DNA of 64,000 nt from assembly GCF_000785535.1 (NCBI RefSeq), contig NZ_CP007595.1, positions 2,688,439-2,752,438 of the forward strand, in the 5' to 3' direction. The notes beneath the pieces are model-generated. The model saw only the letters and a program-made list of their open reading frames with translations. It was not told the origin of the DNA and did not search any database. Each line of letters begins with the position of its first letter. The first letter of the stretch is position 1. Positions 30,751-39,642 of the stretch are shown one piece after another. Made by a program: the position numbers and the translations under genes. This DNA comes from Arthrobacter sp. PAMC 25486. GTDB taxonomy: Bacteria > Actinomycetota > Actinomycetes > Actinomycetales > Micrococcaceae.

Positions 30751-32292
30751 TCAGCGCACGAGGTGGCTACCGCTGTAGTCGAAGTCTTCGACCGAGATTT
30801 CCTTGCGCTGCGCCATCCTGCTGCCGTCCTCGAAGAATCCGGACTTCGTCATGGCCAGGGTCATGACCGCATGGGCGGTGGCATCACCAAGCTCATTCAG
30901 GGCGGCCGTGCTCAGGTTGTTTACGGTGTCGCAGACCGCGTGGTAACAAGGGTCATAGGGCTCTCCGGCGGTTCCGCCATAAACTGCGGCCTCGTCGGCG
31001 GTCTTGATGCCCTCTGCACCACTGAACAATCCGCCCGCCGGGATGCCGGACGCGATGAAGGGGCCGTAATCCGAGCGACCGTCGAACGCTGTCGGGGAGC
31101 TCGCCATGCCCTTCCCGGCGAAGTAGTCCGTGAAGACCGATTCGATCTGGGCGGACCCGGGAGGGCCACCCGCACCGTCAGGATCGGCCGAGCCGTCGCC
31201 GTCGTACACGAACCGCACGTAGTTGGTTGATCCCAGCATGTCGAAATTCAGGTTCGCGTAGATGGTGGACAGCTGATCATTGCTCAGGCTGCCCACGTAG
31301 TGCTCTGAGCCCAGCAGCCCCGACTCTTCAGCGCCCCAGAACGCAAAACGGACCATTTGGCGCGGCTTGACCTTGGCCTTCCCCTTCGCCATCTGGACGG
31401 CAGTCTCCAGCAACACGCTCGTTCCGCTGCCGTTGTCATTGATGCCGGCACCGGCGAGGACCGAGTCCAGGTGGGCGCCCACCACAACGGTCTTCTCGGG
31501 ATTGCCCTTCTTGGAATCCGCGATGATGTTCGTCGTCGTGCGCGTTTCGTTGATGATGTCCGTGGCCACGGCAACAGTGACAGGCCCGGCCGCGGTGGCG
31601 TTGTACAGCGAGACGCCGTCGGCATAGCTGATGCCGACCACTGGAATTGCGGCGGGGGCGCCGAGCGTGACGCTGGTCAGCAGCTCCGTCCGTCCGGGGT
31701 TGCCCTCATTGAACATCACTGCCGCGTCATACCCGGCTGCGACGGCGTTGGCGACCTTGTCGGCGAACGTGCAGGTGCCGCGCTGGATGAGCGCCACCTG
31801 CGGCTCAGTGGCGGACGCCGGGACAAAGTCAGCAACGGCGCACCCCGACGCTGAGCTGGGTTCCGGGGTCGCAGGAATCACCACGTTTGTTGTTGGCACC
31901 AAAGTGCCGGAGACTTCCCCACTGCCGGAATACTGCAAGGATTCCGTTTCGATGGGGATGGCAACCGGAGTCAGCTGGCTCAGCGTCGCCGGGGTCACCT
32001 CTTGGTAGTAGGGGAACTCGAACTCCTGCTCGGAGACCTTGTATCCAGCCTTTTTCAACGTCTTCTTGACGTAGTCTGTGGACGCCGCATAGCCCGGTGT
32101 TCCCGAGGCCCGCGTCCCTCCATTGTTGTTCGCAATCCGCTGCAGCACGCGCTCATGCGTCATGATGCCGCCGACCGTTACAGCCTCACGCAGCTTGTCC
32201 GTGTTGACATCATCCACTGCGGACGCCGCCGTCACCGGGACCGTCATGGCTGCAACCATGACCCCCGCCACCAGCAATGCTCTTCCTTGCAT
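30751..32292 (-). CDS. Secreted M28-family metallopeptidase (aminopeptidase Y-like, with PA domain)
   Basis: A 513-residue precursor with signal peptide MQGRALLVAGVMVAAMTVPV, cleaved near TAASA. A PA (protease-associated) domain occupies about residues 120-240 (RGTCTFADKVANAVAAGYDA). The M28 catalytic domain follows, with zinc ligands visible: VVGAHLDSVLAG (His/Asp), GINDNGSGTS (Asp), WGAEESGLLG (Glu-Glu), NLNFDMLGS (Asp) and CYHAVCD (His). It would remove N-terminal residues from peptides outside the cell, which fits the peptide and amino-acid catabolism elsewhere in the window. Confidence 0.92.
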   Translation of the reverse strand: MQGRALLVAGVMVAAMTVPVTAASAVDDVNTDKLREAVTVGGIMTHERVLQRIANNNGGTRASGTPGYAASTDYVKKTLKKAGYKVSEQEFEFPYYQEVTPATLSQLTPVAIPIETESLQYSGSGEVSGTLVPTTNVVIPATPEPSSASGCAVADFVPASATEPQVALIQRGTCTFADKVANAVAAGYDAAVMFNEGNPGRTELLTSVTLGAPAAIPVVGISYADGVSLYNATAAGPVTVAVATDIINETRTTTNIIADSKKGNPEKTVVVGAHLDSVLAGAGINDNGSGTSVLLETAVQMAKGKAKVKPRQMVRFAFWGAEESGLLGSEHYVGSLSNDQLSTIYANLNFDMLGSTNYVRFVYDGDGSADPDGAGGPPGSAQIESVFTDYFAGKGMASSPTAFDGRSDYGPFIASGIPAGGLFSGAEGIKTADEAAVYGGTAGEPYDPCYHAVCDTVNNLSTAALNELGDATAHAVMTLAMTKSGFFEDGSRMAQRKEISVEDFDYSGSHLVR

Positions 32293-32556
32293 GATTCCTC
32301 CTCGGGTAGCTCCCGGGCTGGGAGCCGTACCTGACCCCAGACATGATTCCCGGACGCGGCGGCCCCCGCTAGGGAAAATAAATAATTGTTACCAAAGATG
32401 CGAGGATACGAGACCTTTGGACAGGAGGGGCGGCCACTAGGAGATAGCTTTCCTCCAAATACTGGGCACCGGCACTAGCCACCCGCTGCTTCCCCACCCT
32501 AGGCTGGCACCAGCACCGCACCTACTCTGTCCCGCCACCCACTTCAGGAGCCCACC

Positions 32557-32979
32557 ATGGGATTTAGCATCAGTAACGCAGCACTTCGGTTAGTTTCCGG
32601 GGCATTCATCCTCAACACCGGCATTGGCAAGCTCAATCTCCCAGCCGATCATGCGGCCGGGTTGCAGGAATCCGCACAGCGCGCCATTCCACAGCTCACC
32701 CACCTGACTCCTGACCAGTTTGGGAAGTACCTGAGCTATTCCGAAATCGGGCTGGGCGCATTTGTGCTGGCACCATTCGTCCCCACCCGACTGGCCGGCC
32801 TGGCACTGGCCGCATTTTCCGGCGGGCTGATCGCCACCTACCTCAAGACCCCCGGCATGACCCATCCTGGCAGCATCCGCCCAACACCCGCCGGAACGGC
32901 CATGGCCAAGGACTTCTGGCTCGCCGGAATCGCCGTTGCCCTCATTTTCCACCACACCAAGCGAACGCCGGAGAGCTAA
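32557..32979 (+). CDS. DoxX-like small membrane protein
   Basis: A 140-residue protein with about four hydrophobic segments. It begins MGFSISNAALRLVSGAFILN and has GKLNLPADHAAGLQE, then FGKYLSYSEIGLGAFVLAPF and RLAGLALAAFSGGLIATYL. The arrangement resembles the DoxX/DoxD-like family, whose role is usually unclear. AGGAG precedes the ATG. The 264 bp upstream, after the M28 gene start, shows no other gene. Confidence 0.6.
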   Translation: MGFSISNAALRLVSGAFILNTGIGKLNLPADHAAGLQESAQRAIPQLTHLTPDQFGKYLSYSEIGLGAFVLAPFVPTRLAGLALAAFSGGLIATYLKTPGMTHPGSIRPTPAGTAMAKDFWLAGIAVALIFHHTKRTPES

Positions 32980-33106
32980 ACCTGGGCTCCGCCGTCGAAC
33001 ATTAAGGGGTACAGACCTAGCCAGGGCAACCACGCGGTGGCACCCTTGGAGGTAGGCCGTCTGGGGGGTCCTTGCATCGCGCACCAGCCAAGCAGCGGAG
33101 GACATC

Positions 33107-34501
33107 ATGGCAACACCCACCCCTACCCACATCAACGGCGCAGACGCAGGATTTGAAACACTGCGCCGCAACTTGTCCGGTCCCCTGTATGAACCCGGCG
33201 AACCCGCGTTTTCCGAGTTGGCGACACCGTGGAACATCGCCGTGTCCACCAGTCCCGCTGCGGTGGTGGAGGCCGCCAACGCCCAGGATGTGGTGGAGGC
33301 AGTCCGCTTCGCGGCCGCCAACGGACTCCCGGTGACCGTCCAGGCCACCGGCCACGGAATTGCCAGCGACATGGACGGCGCCCTGCTCATCCATACCCGC
33401 TCGCTGGAGGACTGCAGCATCGACGAGGACGCGCGCACAGCCTCCACCGGCGCCGGCGTGACGTGGAAAACCGTCCTCGCTGAGGGCCAAGGCCCCGGGT
33501 TGATGGGCTTGTGCGGCTCCGCGCCGGGCGTCAGCGTTGCCGGCTACACGAGCGGCGGCGGGATCGGCCCGATGGCCAGGACTTTTGGAGCGGCCTCGGA
33601 TATGGCGCGCTCCTTCAACGTCGTGACCGGCGACGGCGTGCTGCACCATGTCACCGCCGGCACCGAGCCCGAACTGTTCTGGGGCCTGCGCGGCGGCAAG
33701 GGTTCGCTGGGCATCATCACCGGGATGGAATTTGAACTGCTGCCGCTGCCCCAGATTTACGCCGGCGCGCTCTTCTTTGGCGCCCCCGACATCGCCACCG
33801 TCCTGCGCATCTGGGCCCAATGGTGCCCCACACTGCCTCCGGAAGCCACCACCTCCGTCGCCGTGATGCACCTGCCGCCCATGCCCGGCGTGCCGGAACC
33901 GCTCGCCGGGAAGTTCGCCATCTCCGTGCGGTACGTTTATACCGGAAACGCGGACGACGGCGCCAGCTGGCTTGCGCCGATGCGCTCAGCCGGAGCGGTG
34001 CTCATGGATCTGGTCGGCCCCATGCCCTCCTCCATGATTGGGCTGGTGCACTCCGATCCCGAGGATGCCCTGCCAGCCGCCGAGGGGCATGCACTCCTGA
34101 CCGACTTCACTGTTGCGGCCGCCGACGCCTTGCTGGAAACGGCCGGTCCCGACAGCACTTCCCCGCAGCTCATGGTGGAGATCCGCCAATTTGGCGGCGC
34201 GCTGGCGCAGGAGCCGGAGGTGCCCAGCGCCCTGTGCCATCGTCAGGCAACCTTTGGCTTGTACACCGTGGGTGTGGGAGCGCCGCCGGACCTTCCTGCG
34301 ATCGGAGCCCACTCGAAGCTTTTGCAGGACAATATGTCCGCCTGGGCATATGACGGAACGTTGCCCAATTTCTCGGCCGGCAGCGGGGCCGCCGGATTTG
34401 CGGCCAACTACACCGCGCCTGTCCTGGGGCAGCTCTCCAGCCTTGCCCGGCATTTTGACCCGTCCAACGTATTCCGGTTGGGGCAGGTGCCGACGCGGTA
34501 G
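33107..34501 (+). CDS. FAD-binding oxidoreductase (berberine-bridge-enzyme-like)
   Basis: A 464-residue protein of the PCMH/FAD_binding_4 type. Motifs: VTVQATGHGIASDMDGALLI (a TGHG His that often holds FAD covalently), GLMGLCGSAPGVSVAGYTSG (with Cys near the second covalent position), GGGIGPMARTFGAASDMARS and FWGLRGGKGSLGIITGMEFE. A C-terminal BBE-type tail ends FDPSNVFRLGQVPT. No signal peptide. Such enzymes oxidise sugars or alkaloid-like alcohols; the substrate here is unknown. A GGAGGACATC site precedes the ATG. Confidence 0.85.
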   Translation: MATPTPTHINGADAGFETLRRNLSGPLYEPGEPAFSELATPWNIAVSTSPAAVVEAANAQDVVEAVRFAAANGLPVTVQATGHGIASDMDGALLIHTRSLEDCSIDEDARTASTGAGVTWKTVLAEGQGPGLMGLCGSAPGVSVAGYTSGGGIGPMARTFGAASDMARSFNVVTGDGVLHHVTAGTEPELFWGLRGGKGSLGIITGMEFELLPLPQIYAGALFFGAPDIATVLRIWAQWCPTLPPEATTSVAVMHLPPMPGVPEPLAGKFAISVRYVYTGNADDGASWLAPMRSAGAVLMDLVGPMPSSMIGLVHSDPEDALPAAEGHALLTDFTVAAADALLETAGPDSTSPQLMVEIRQFGGALAQEPEVPSALCHRQATFGLYTVGVGAPPDLPAIGAHSKLLQDNMSAWAYDGTLPNFSAGSGAAGFAANYTAPVLGQLSSLARHFDPSNVFRLGQVPTR

Positions 34502-34540
34502 GCTCAGTTGGGCCACCCCTCCACCGTTCAGGAGCCCGCC

Positions 34541-36097
34541 TTGCCAAGCCAGCCCGACGCCCGCGCTACGACTGCATCGTCAGCTTCGCCAGCGGAAGCA
34601 CGCATGCTCACCCGCAGCGACGTGCTCATGCACCGCGGCCGGCTGGCGCTTGTCAACGCCGGCGGCCTGACCCCGGCGCAGGCCATGGTGACTGACCTTT
34701 TGGCCGTGCGCCAGGTACTTGATGCATGCGCCATCGAGTACCTATTGGTCCGCGGCAACGATGAACGCCCCGTGCTGGCCATAGACACTTCCCTCCGCGA
34801 CCTGGTGGAGCAGGTGCTCACCAGCTCCTTTGCCAACGAGCCCTTCTATGCGCGCAGCGTCGACACCCGCAAATCGACGGTGCTGCTGGCTGATGGAGCC
34901 CTTGCGGTTTCCCCCAAAACGAGGATCATGCGACTCTTCCGTCCCCGCGTGGCCGCGGCTGGCGGACTGTACTACGGCGCAGCCTGGGGCGTGCAAATCG
35001 AATGGTGGACTTTTTCGCCGTCCCGCATTGACCTGCCCCTGGAAAACTCACTCACACGGCGCAGCATTGACCCCAGGGACACCCAACGCAGCACGGTGCA
35101 GCGCTACGGCAAGAGCTGGCCCACCATTGACAACATGTTCATCGACCACGTCTTTGATATCCGTTTCGACATTGACATGGTGTTTTCCTGGGTCGACGGC
35201 AGCGCGGTCTCCTACCAGGAAGCCCGCCGGGAACTGGAAGTCGATGCGGTCCTGGGAGAGGGCGACGGCCACGAGTCACGCTTTCGCCAGGTTGATGAAC
35301 TGAAGTACGCGCTGCGCTCAGTGCATCTTTTTGCTCCGTGGATCAGGCGCATCTTCATTGCGACCGACTCCCCCGCCCCGCAGTGGCTGGCTGACCATCC
35401 CAAGGTCACGCTGGTTCGCAGCCGTGAACACTTTCCCAACCCGTCGGTGCTGCCAACCCACAATTCAATGGCCGTGGAATCCCAGCTACACCACATCGAC
35501 GGCCTTGCAGAGCACTTCCTTTATTCCAATGACGACATGTTCTTTGGCCGGCCGCTGTCCCCCGAGCTGTTCTTCACGCCGGGTGGCATTACCCGATTCA
35601 TGTTGTCCCCCAACCGCATCGGTTTGGGTGAGAGCGACGTCGAGCGCAGCGGCTTTGAGAACTCGGCCAGGGTGAACCGGAAGCTCCTATGGGATCGTTT
35701 TGGGGCGTTCACAACACACCACCTGGAGCACAGCGCCGCCCCGCTGCGCCGCTCGGTCCTGGCGGAACTTGAACAGGAATTTGCGGCGGAGTTCAAGGCC
35801 ACCGCTGCCAGCACCTTCCGTGCGGCGGAGAACATTTCGGTGACGAACTCCCTGTACCACTACTACGCGTTGCTGACCGGGCGGGCCATCATGCACAAGG
35901 ACGGCAGGGGCCGCTACGTGGACACCGCAAACATGGCCGGATTGGCGGACCTGCCGCACATCCTAGCCCAGCGCAATGCAGACTTTCTCTGCCTGAACGA
36001 CGGCAGCTTCGGCGACGCCCCGCCGGAGCAGCGCCGGGAACTCGTCACCGACTTCCTGGAAAAGTACTTCCCCTTCAAGGCCCCCTGGGAAAAATAG
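34541..36097 (+). CDS. Stealth-family sugar-phosphate transferase
   Basis: A 518-residue protein. TTG at 34541 is chosen because AGGAG lies 7 bp before it; the in-frame TTG at 34508 has none. The Stealth conserved regions are in order: CR1 IDMVFSWVDGSAVSYQEARR near residue 210, CR2 DELKYALRSVHLFAPWIRRI with NSMAVESQLHHI and LYSNDDMFFGRPL, CR3 around RFGAFTTHHLEHSAAPL, and the C-terminal CR4. These enzymes transfer hexose-1-phosphate in capsule or wall polymer synthesis. No other polymer genes are beside it. Confidence 0.88.
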   Translation: MPSQPDARATTASSASPAEARMLTRSDVLMHRGRLALVNAGGLTPAQAMVTDLLAVRQVLDACAIEYLLVRGNDERPVLAIDTSLRDLVEQVLTSSFANEPFYARSVDTRKSTVLLADGALAVSPKTRIMRLFRPRVAAAGGLYYGAAWGVQIEWWTFSPSRIDLPLENSLTRRSIDPRDTQRSTVQRYGKSWPTIDNMFIDHVFDIRFDIDMVFSWVDGSAVSYQEARRELEVDAVLGEGDGHESRFRQVDELKYALRSVHLFAPWIRRIFIATDSPAPQWLADHPKVTLVRSREHFPNPSVLPTHNSMAVESQLHHIDGLAEHFLYSNDDMFFGRPLSPELFFTPGGITRFMLSPNRIGLGESDVERSGFENSARVNRKLLWDRFGAFTTHHLEHSAAPLRRSVLAELEQEFAAEFKATAASTFRAAENISVTNSLYHYYALLTGRAIMHKDGRGRYVDTANMAGLADLPHILAQRNADFLCLNDGSFGDAPPEQRRELVTDFLEKYFPFKAPWEK

Positions 36098-36110
36098 CAG
36101 CGCCTCTGCC

Positions 36111-36158
36111 GAGGTGTGAGTTCACGCCCTCTCGGAGAGGGCGTGAACTCACACCTCT
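36111..36158. repeat. REP-like palindrome, family 1, copy 2 (interrupted by IS110)
   Basis: Left arm CGAGGTGTGAGTTCACGCCC and a mirrored right arm that stops at CACACCTC, where the other copies continue GGCG. The missing GGC plus AGAAG is found at 37505 onward after the transposase gene, so the repeat has been split by the insertion sequence. Confidence 0.8.
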
Positions 36159-36438
36159 CTAATAGTTATTGGCAGGTCTGGTACCCGCTGGCAGGATTGA
36201 TGCAGGACTACTACAGTGTGACTCTTCACATCTCTGGCCCAGTCTTTTTGATGGTGCCTTTTCGCCGACTTGTCCGCTGTGATGGTCCGGCATCGGCCCG
36301 GCCTCTTGTCATGGCTTGATAAAAGGTTGGCCGAACCCTCGGGAACGTGCCTCGTTAGAGAGTTGCCTGACAAGAACCCATTTCCAGGCCGATGCCGTCC
36401 AAACGGTCATCTACACACTGGAATGGAGGATCACCGTT
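36159..36438 (+). other. IS110 left non-coding end, candidate bridge RNA region
   Basis: This 280-bp stretch between the left edge and the transposase start has no plausible ORF. In IS110-group elements the left non-coding end encodes a bridge RNA that guides target choice. A segment GTGTGACTCTTCACAT near 36217-36232 forms a small stem-loop, and its GTGTGA is complementary to TCACAC of the interrupted palindrome. This is suggestive but too short to prove a guide. Confidence 0.35.
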
Positions 36439-37485
36439 ATGACTATCGTTGCAGAAAAATATGCCTACGTCATCGGTGTTGACACCCACGCTAAAACCCA
36501 CACCTACGCCATCACCGCCACGACTACCGGGACGTGCCTTGGATGCGAGGCATTCCCCGTCACCGCCGCCGGCATCAAGCGCGCGATCGGCTGGATCCAC
36601 CGCAATACCAGCGGCGAGATCCTGGCAGCGGTGGAAGGAACCTGCTCCTACGGGGCATCCCTGACCCGCGCCCTGGTCAACGAGAACCTGCCCGTTGTTG
36701 AGGCGAAACCGCCACGGAAAAAGACCCGCGGAAGCGCCGGGAAAACCGATGCCATCGATGCCATCGCGGCCGCGACAGGCATCCTGGGCACCGAAATCAA
36801 CCGGCTGCTGTACCCCCGCATCGAGGGCACACGGACAGCGTTGGGGGTGCTGCTGGCCAGCAGGCGCCGCCTGGAGGGGCAGTCCACCGCCAACCGCAAC
36901 GCCCTCAACGCCCTGGTGCGCCAAATCGACCTCGGCCTTGACACCCGCGAAGCCCTCAGCGACAAGAAGGTCGCCGAGATCGGCTCGTGGCGGGCCCGCC
37001 CCAGCGACACTGTGGAGCAGCAGATCGGGCGGGAAGAAGCGACCAATCTGGCCCTATCGATCACCGCCGCAGCCGGTCGGCTCAAAACGAACGAGACCCA
37101 GCTGGGCCGGCTGTGTGAGGAGCTCGCCCCGGGCCTGCAAGACCAGCCCGGACTGGGACCTGTGACGGCCGGGATCATCCTGGCCGCCTACTCCCACCAC
37201 GGCAGGGTCCGCGACGAGGCAGCGTTCGCTTCCCTGGCCGGGGTGTCCCCGCTGCAAGCGTCCTCGGGAAACACCATCCGGCACCGCCTGAACCGCACCG
37301 GAGACAGGCAACTGAACATGGCCCTGGACATCATCGCCAAGACCCGCATGCGCTGCGATGAAAAAACCAAGGAATTCCTCGAACGACGCACCGCCCAAGG
37401 ACTGAGCTACCGCGACATCAAACGCGTCCTCAAACGCTACATCGCACGAGACCTCTTCCGGCAACTAGAGAAACTATTTACTTGA
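36439..37485 (+). CDS. IS110-family transposase
   Basis: A 348-residue recombinase from ATG 36439 (GGAGGA site; the longer in-frame extension lies in the left non-coding end). The N-terminal DEDD RuvC-like domain shows YVIGVDTHAKTHTYAI (first Asp), AAVEGTCSYGASLTRAL (Glu) and GKTDAIDAIAAA (Asp pair). The C-terminal Tnp domain has GLGPVTAGIILAAYSHHGRV, ASLAGVSPLQASSGNTI and HRLNRTGDRQLNMALDIIAK, with the family's catalytic Ser nearby (SSGNT). It appears intact and could be active. Confidence 0.95.
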   Translation: MTIVAEKYAYVIGVDTHAKTHTYAITATTTGTCLGCEAFPVTAAGIKRAIGWIHRNTSGEILAAVEGTCSYGASLTRALVNENLPVVEAKPPRKKTRGSAGKTDAIDAIAAATGILGTEINRLLYPRIEGTRTALGVLLASRRRLEGQSTANRNALNALVRQIDLGLDTREALSDKKVAEIGSWRARPSDTVEQQIGREEATNLALSITAAAGRLKTNETQLGRLCEELAPGLQDQPGLGPVTAGIILAAYSHHGRVRDEAAFASLAGVSPLQASSGNTIRHRLNRTGDRQLNMALDIIAKTRMRCDEKTKEFLERRTAQGLSYRDIKRVLKRYIARDLFRQLEKLFT

Positions 37486-37524
37486 CACCAGACATAAAAG
37501 GGTCGGCAGAAGTGGGCTTCCCGG

Positions 37525-38736
37525 CTAGTTCAGGTAGCCGTTCGGGTTAAGCACATACTTCGTGGCGGCACCGGCGTCGAACTCGGCATAGCCGCGCGGC
37601 GCATCGGTGAGGGCGATCGCCTGGGCGTTGACGTTCTTGGCGATCTGGACCTTGTCGTGCAGGATCGCCATCATCAGGCCCCGGTTGTACTTCATGACCG
37701 GGCACTGCCCCGTCGTGAAGGCCAGCGACTTCGCCCAGCCCGTACCCAGGCTCAGCGACAGCGAACCCTTTTGGGCGGCGGCGTCAATGCCGCCCGGGTC
37801 ACCCGTGACGTACAGGCCCGGGATGCCCAGGGAACCACCGGCCGCAGTGATGTCCATGAGCGAGTTCAGGACGGTGGCCGGGGCCTCTCCGGCACCATGG
37901 CCGTGCCCCTTCGCCTCGAAACCAACCGCATCGACCGCGCAGTCGACCTCGGGAACACCTAGCAGCTGCTCTATCTGCCCGCCCGGCTCACCCTCGGAAA
38001 GATCGATCGTTTCGCAACCAAACGCGCGGGCAGCTGCCAGACGTTCGGCGTTCATGTCACCGACAATCACGACGGCGGCACCGAGCAGGTGCGCGCTCGT
38101 CGCCGCGGCGAGGCCCACGGGCCCGGCACCGGCAATGTACACGGTGGAGCCCACCGTGACGCCGGCGCTGACGGCACCGTGGAAACCTGTGGGGAAGATG
38201 TCCGAGAGCATGGTCAGATCCATGATCTTCTCCAGCGCCTGGTCCCTGTCGGGGAACTTCAGCAGGTTCCAATCCGCGTAGGGAACGAGCACGTACTCGG
38301 CCTGGCCGCCAACCCAGCCGCCCATGTCGACGTAGCCGTAGGCACTGCCCGGCCGGTCGGGGTTCACGTTCAGGCAGATGCCCGTCTTGCGCTCCTTGCA
38401 GTTGCGGCAGCGCCCACAGGAGATGTTGAAGGGCACCGAGCAAATGTCCCCCACCTTGATGAATTCAACGTCCGGACCAACTTCAACCACCTCGCCGGTG
38501 ATTTCGTGGCCCAGGACAAGGTCCGACGGTGCCGTGGTGCGTCCTCGCACCATGTGCTGGTCGGAGCCGCAAATGTTGGTGGCCACTGTGCGCAGGATGA
38601 CGCCATGAGGCACCTTGCGCCCCACATTGGCCGGATTGACACCCGGCCCGTCCTTGAGTTCAAACGTCGGGTAGTCGATGTCGATGACTTCAACTACGCC
38701 TGGCCCCTTGTAGGCAACGGCTTTGTTTCCTGACAT
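37525..38736 (-). CDS. fdhA: Glutathione-independent formaldehyde dehydrogenase
   Basis: A 403-residue zinc-dependent medium-chain dehydrogenase. Catalytic zinc region: TNICGSDQHMVRGR and LGHEITGEVVEVG. Structural zinc loop: SCGRCRNCKERKTGIC. NAD site: VYIAGAGPVGLAAATSAHLL, with VIVGDMNAERL. MSGNKAVAYKGPGVVEV at the N-terminus and the long insert near GFEAKGHGHG match the FdhA (dismutating aldehyde dehydrogenase) family. It oxidises formaldehyde with tightly bound NAD. A 10-bp-stem hairpin lies upstream at 38820-38845. Confidence 0.9.
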   Translation of the reverse strand: MSGNKAVAYKGPGVVEVIDIDYPTFELKDGPGVNPANVGRKVPHGVILRTVATNICGSDQHMVRGRTTAPSDLVLGHEITGEVVEVGPDVEFIKVGDICSVPFNISCGRCRNCKERKTGICLNVNPDRPGSAYGYVDMGGWVGGQAEYVLVPYADWNLLKFPDRDQALEKIMDLTMLSDIFPTGFHGAVSAGVTVGSTVYIAGAGPVGLAAATSAHLLGAAVVIVGDMNAERLAAARAFGCETIDLSEGEPGGQIEQLLGVPEVDCAVDAVGFEAKGHGHGAGEAPATVLNSLMDITAAGGSLGIPGLYVTGDPGGIDAAAQKGSLSLSLGTGWAKSLAFTTGQCPVMKYNRGLMMAILHDKVQIAKNVNAQAIALTDAPRGYAEFDAGAATKYVLNPNGYLN

Positions 38737-39102
38737 GGAATATATCCCTTCCTGGTTAGTTCAGAAGGCATCGAGTGACCCCTTCTAGTGCAACGAGAAA
38801 ACAACCCCGACATCCGCGCACTGAGGCAGCACATCCTGCCTCAGTCGTAAGTACTCCGGAAAGGAATCGGGGGTCCCCGCCAGTCTAGGACTGGAACGAA
38901 GAATATGTAAGGGAGCGCGTCGTGGACCGAACCTCATCCGCCGCTGCCGTTGCTGATCTGGCCGGTGAGCTGGAACAGTTCTCCCAACCCACGAAAATCC
39001 CGCCAACCAAACTACGTCTGCCTCCGTGATGGAACAAGACGAGCCAACGGAAGTTTCTATCTGAGCCATCAAGGGAACCTCACGATGCGCCCCGGAACGG
39101 TC
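38737..39102. other. Intergenic region with hairpin and possible remnant ORF
   Basis: The 366-bp gap between fdhA and marR holds a perfect hairpin at 38820-38845 (ACTGAGGCAG / CTGCCTCAGT, 6-nt loop), which could be an operator or attenuator for fdhA. A 35-codon plus-strand ORF at 38922-39029 (GTG after GGGAG, product VDRTSSAAAVADLAGELEQF...) looks like the opening of a lost gene. No clear full gene is present. Confidence 0.4.
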
Positions 39103-39558
39103 CTAGCTGCGCGGCCAGGGGCTGCCCTCGAGCGCCTCAACCCCTTGGTTGAAGTCCTTGAGCAGTTTCAAAAACTGTTCGCTCTTTGCCTCAGACCAGT
39201 CGGAAATGACCTGGCCAATCCCCTGGGCATAGACTTTTCGGCACTCTCTCAACGCAGCCCTGCCAGCCGCCGTGGGCGTGACACGGCGGGCGAGCTCGCC
39301 GCCGTCGTGGGGTGCATAGGCCAGCAGTTCCGAGCGCAACAGCGCCCCGACCTGGCGGTGCACTGTGGAGCCATCCAGCCGCAGCGTGGCAGCAAGTTCC
39401 TTCAGTGTCATGGGGGGAACGTTTTCCAGCCGGCTCAGCAGAACGAATGCGGATCTATCCAGCATTCCCTCTGCGCTGTGCTGCGGACGGAGGTAGTAGC
39501 GGGAGAAGAGCATGAGCTCATATTCCATCAGCTCCAGGACTGGTGATTCGGGTATCAC
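39103..39558 (-). CDS. MarR-family transcriptional regulator
   Basis: A 151-residue winged-helix regulator. The GTG start at 39558 follows AGGAG at the right distance; upstream codons run into the operator. The core is MLDRSAFVLLSRLENVPPMT, with LKELAATLRLDGSTVHRQVG as recognition helix and RRVTPTAAGRAALRECRKV after the wing. It is divergent from an MFS exporter, with a near-perfect palindrome in the shared promoter region, the classical layout for repression relieved by the exported compound. Confidence 0.9.
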   Translation of the reverse strand: MIPESPVLELMEYELMLFSRYYLRPQHSAEGMLDRSAFVLLSRLENVPPMTLKELAATLRLDGSTVHRQVGALLRSELLAYAPHDGGELARRVTPTAAGRAALRECRKVYAQGIGQVISDWSEAKSEQFLKLLKDFNQGVEALEGSPWPRS

Positions 39559-39578
39559 GTTTTCGAGCTCCTGACGTT

Positions 39579-39611
39579 TATGTATAATGCAATTAGATTG
39601 CATCATACATA
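39579..39611. promoter_or_regulatory. Probable MarR operator
   Basis: TATGTATAATGCAAT, a 3-nt centre, then ATTGCATCATACATA: 15-bp arms with a single mismatch. It lies between marR (start 39558) and the MFS gene (start 39643), where it would cover both promoters. Confidence 0.75.
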
Positions 39612-39642
39612 CGCAAGTAGTCGTTAGCCAAACAGGAGCCCA

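Larger units (their letters stand above)
36157..37504 (+). mobile_element. IS110-family insertion sequence
   Basis: About 1.35 kb, containing one DEDD-type transposase and a 280-bp untranslated left end, with no terminal inverted repeats. Limits are set by comparing the broken palindrome at 36111-36158 with intact copies: TC at 36157-36158 and TC at 37503-37504 flank the element like a shared 2-bp core, and joining them restores CACACCTCGGC. Both size and insertion into a palindromic repeat are typical of this family. Exact ends are uncertain by one or two bases. Confidence 0.8.

Noticed and set aside
33017..33871. Long minus-strand open frame opposite the FAD oxidoreductase gene
   Set aside because: Its translation is rich in Gly, Arg and His with no motif, while the plus strand encodes a clear FAD enzyme. 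It is a GC-driven shadow frame.
38922..39029. 35-codon plus-strand ORF between fdhA and marR
   Set aside because: It has a GTG and GGGAG site, but it is short, isolated and ends without context. It was mentioned only in the gap note as a possible remnant.
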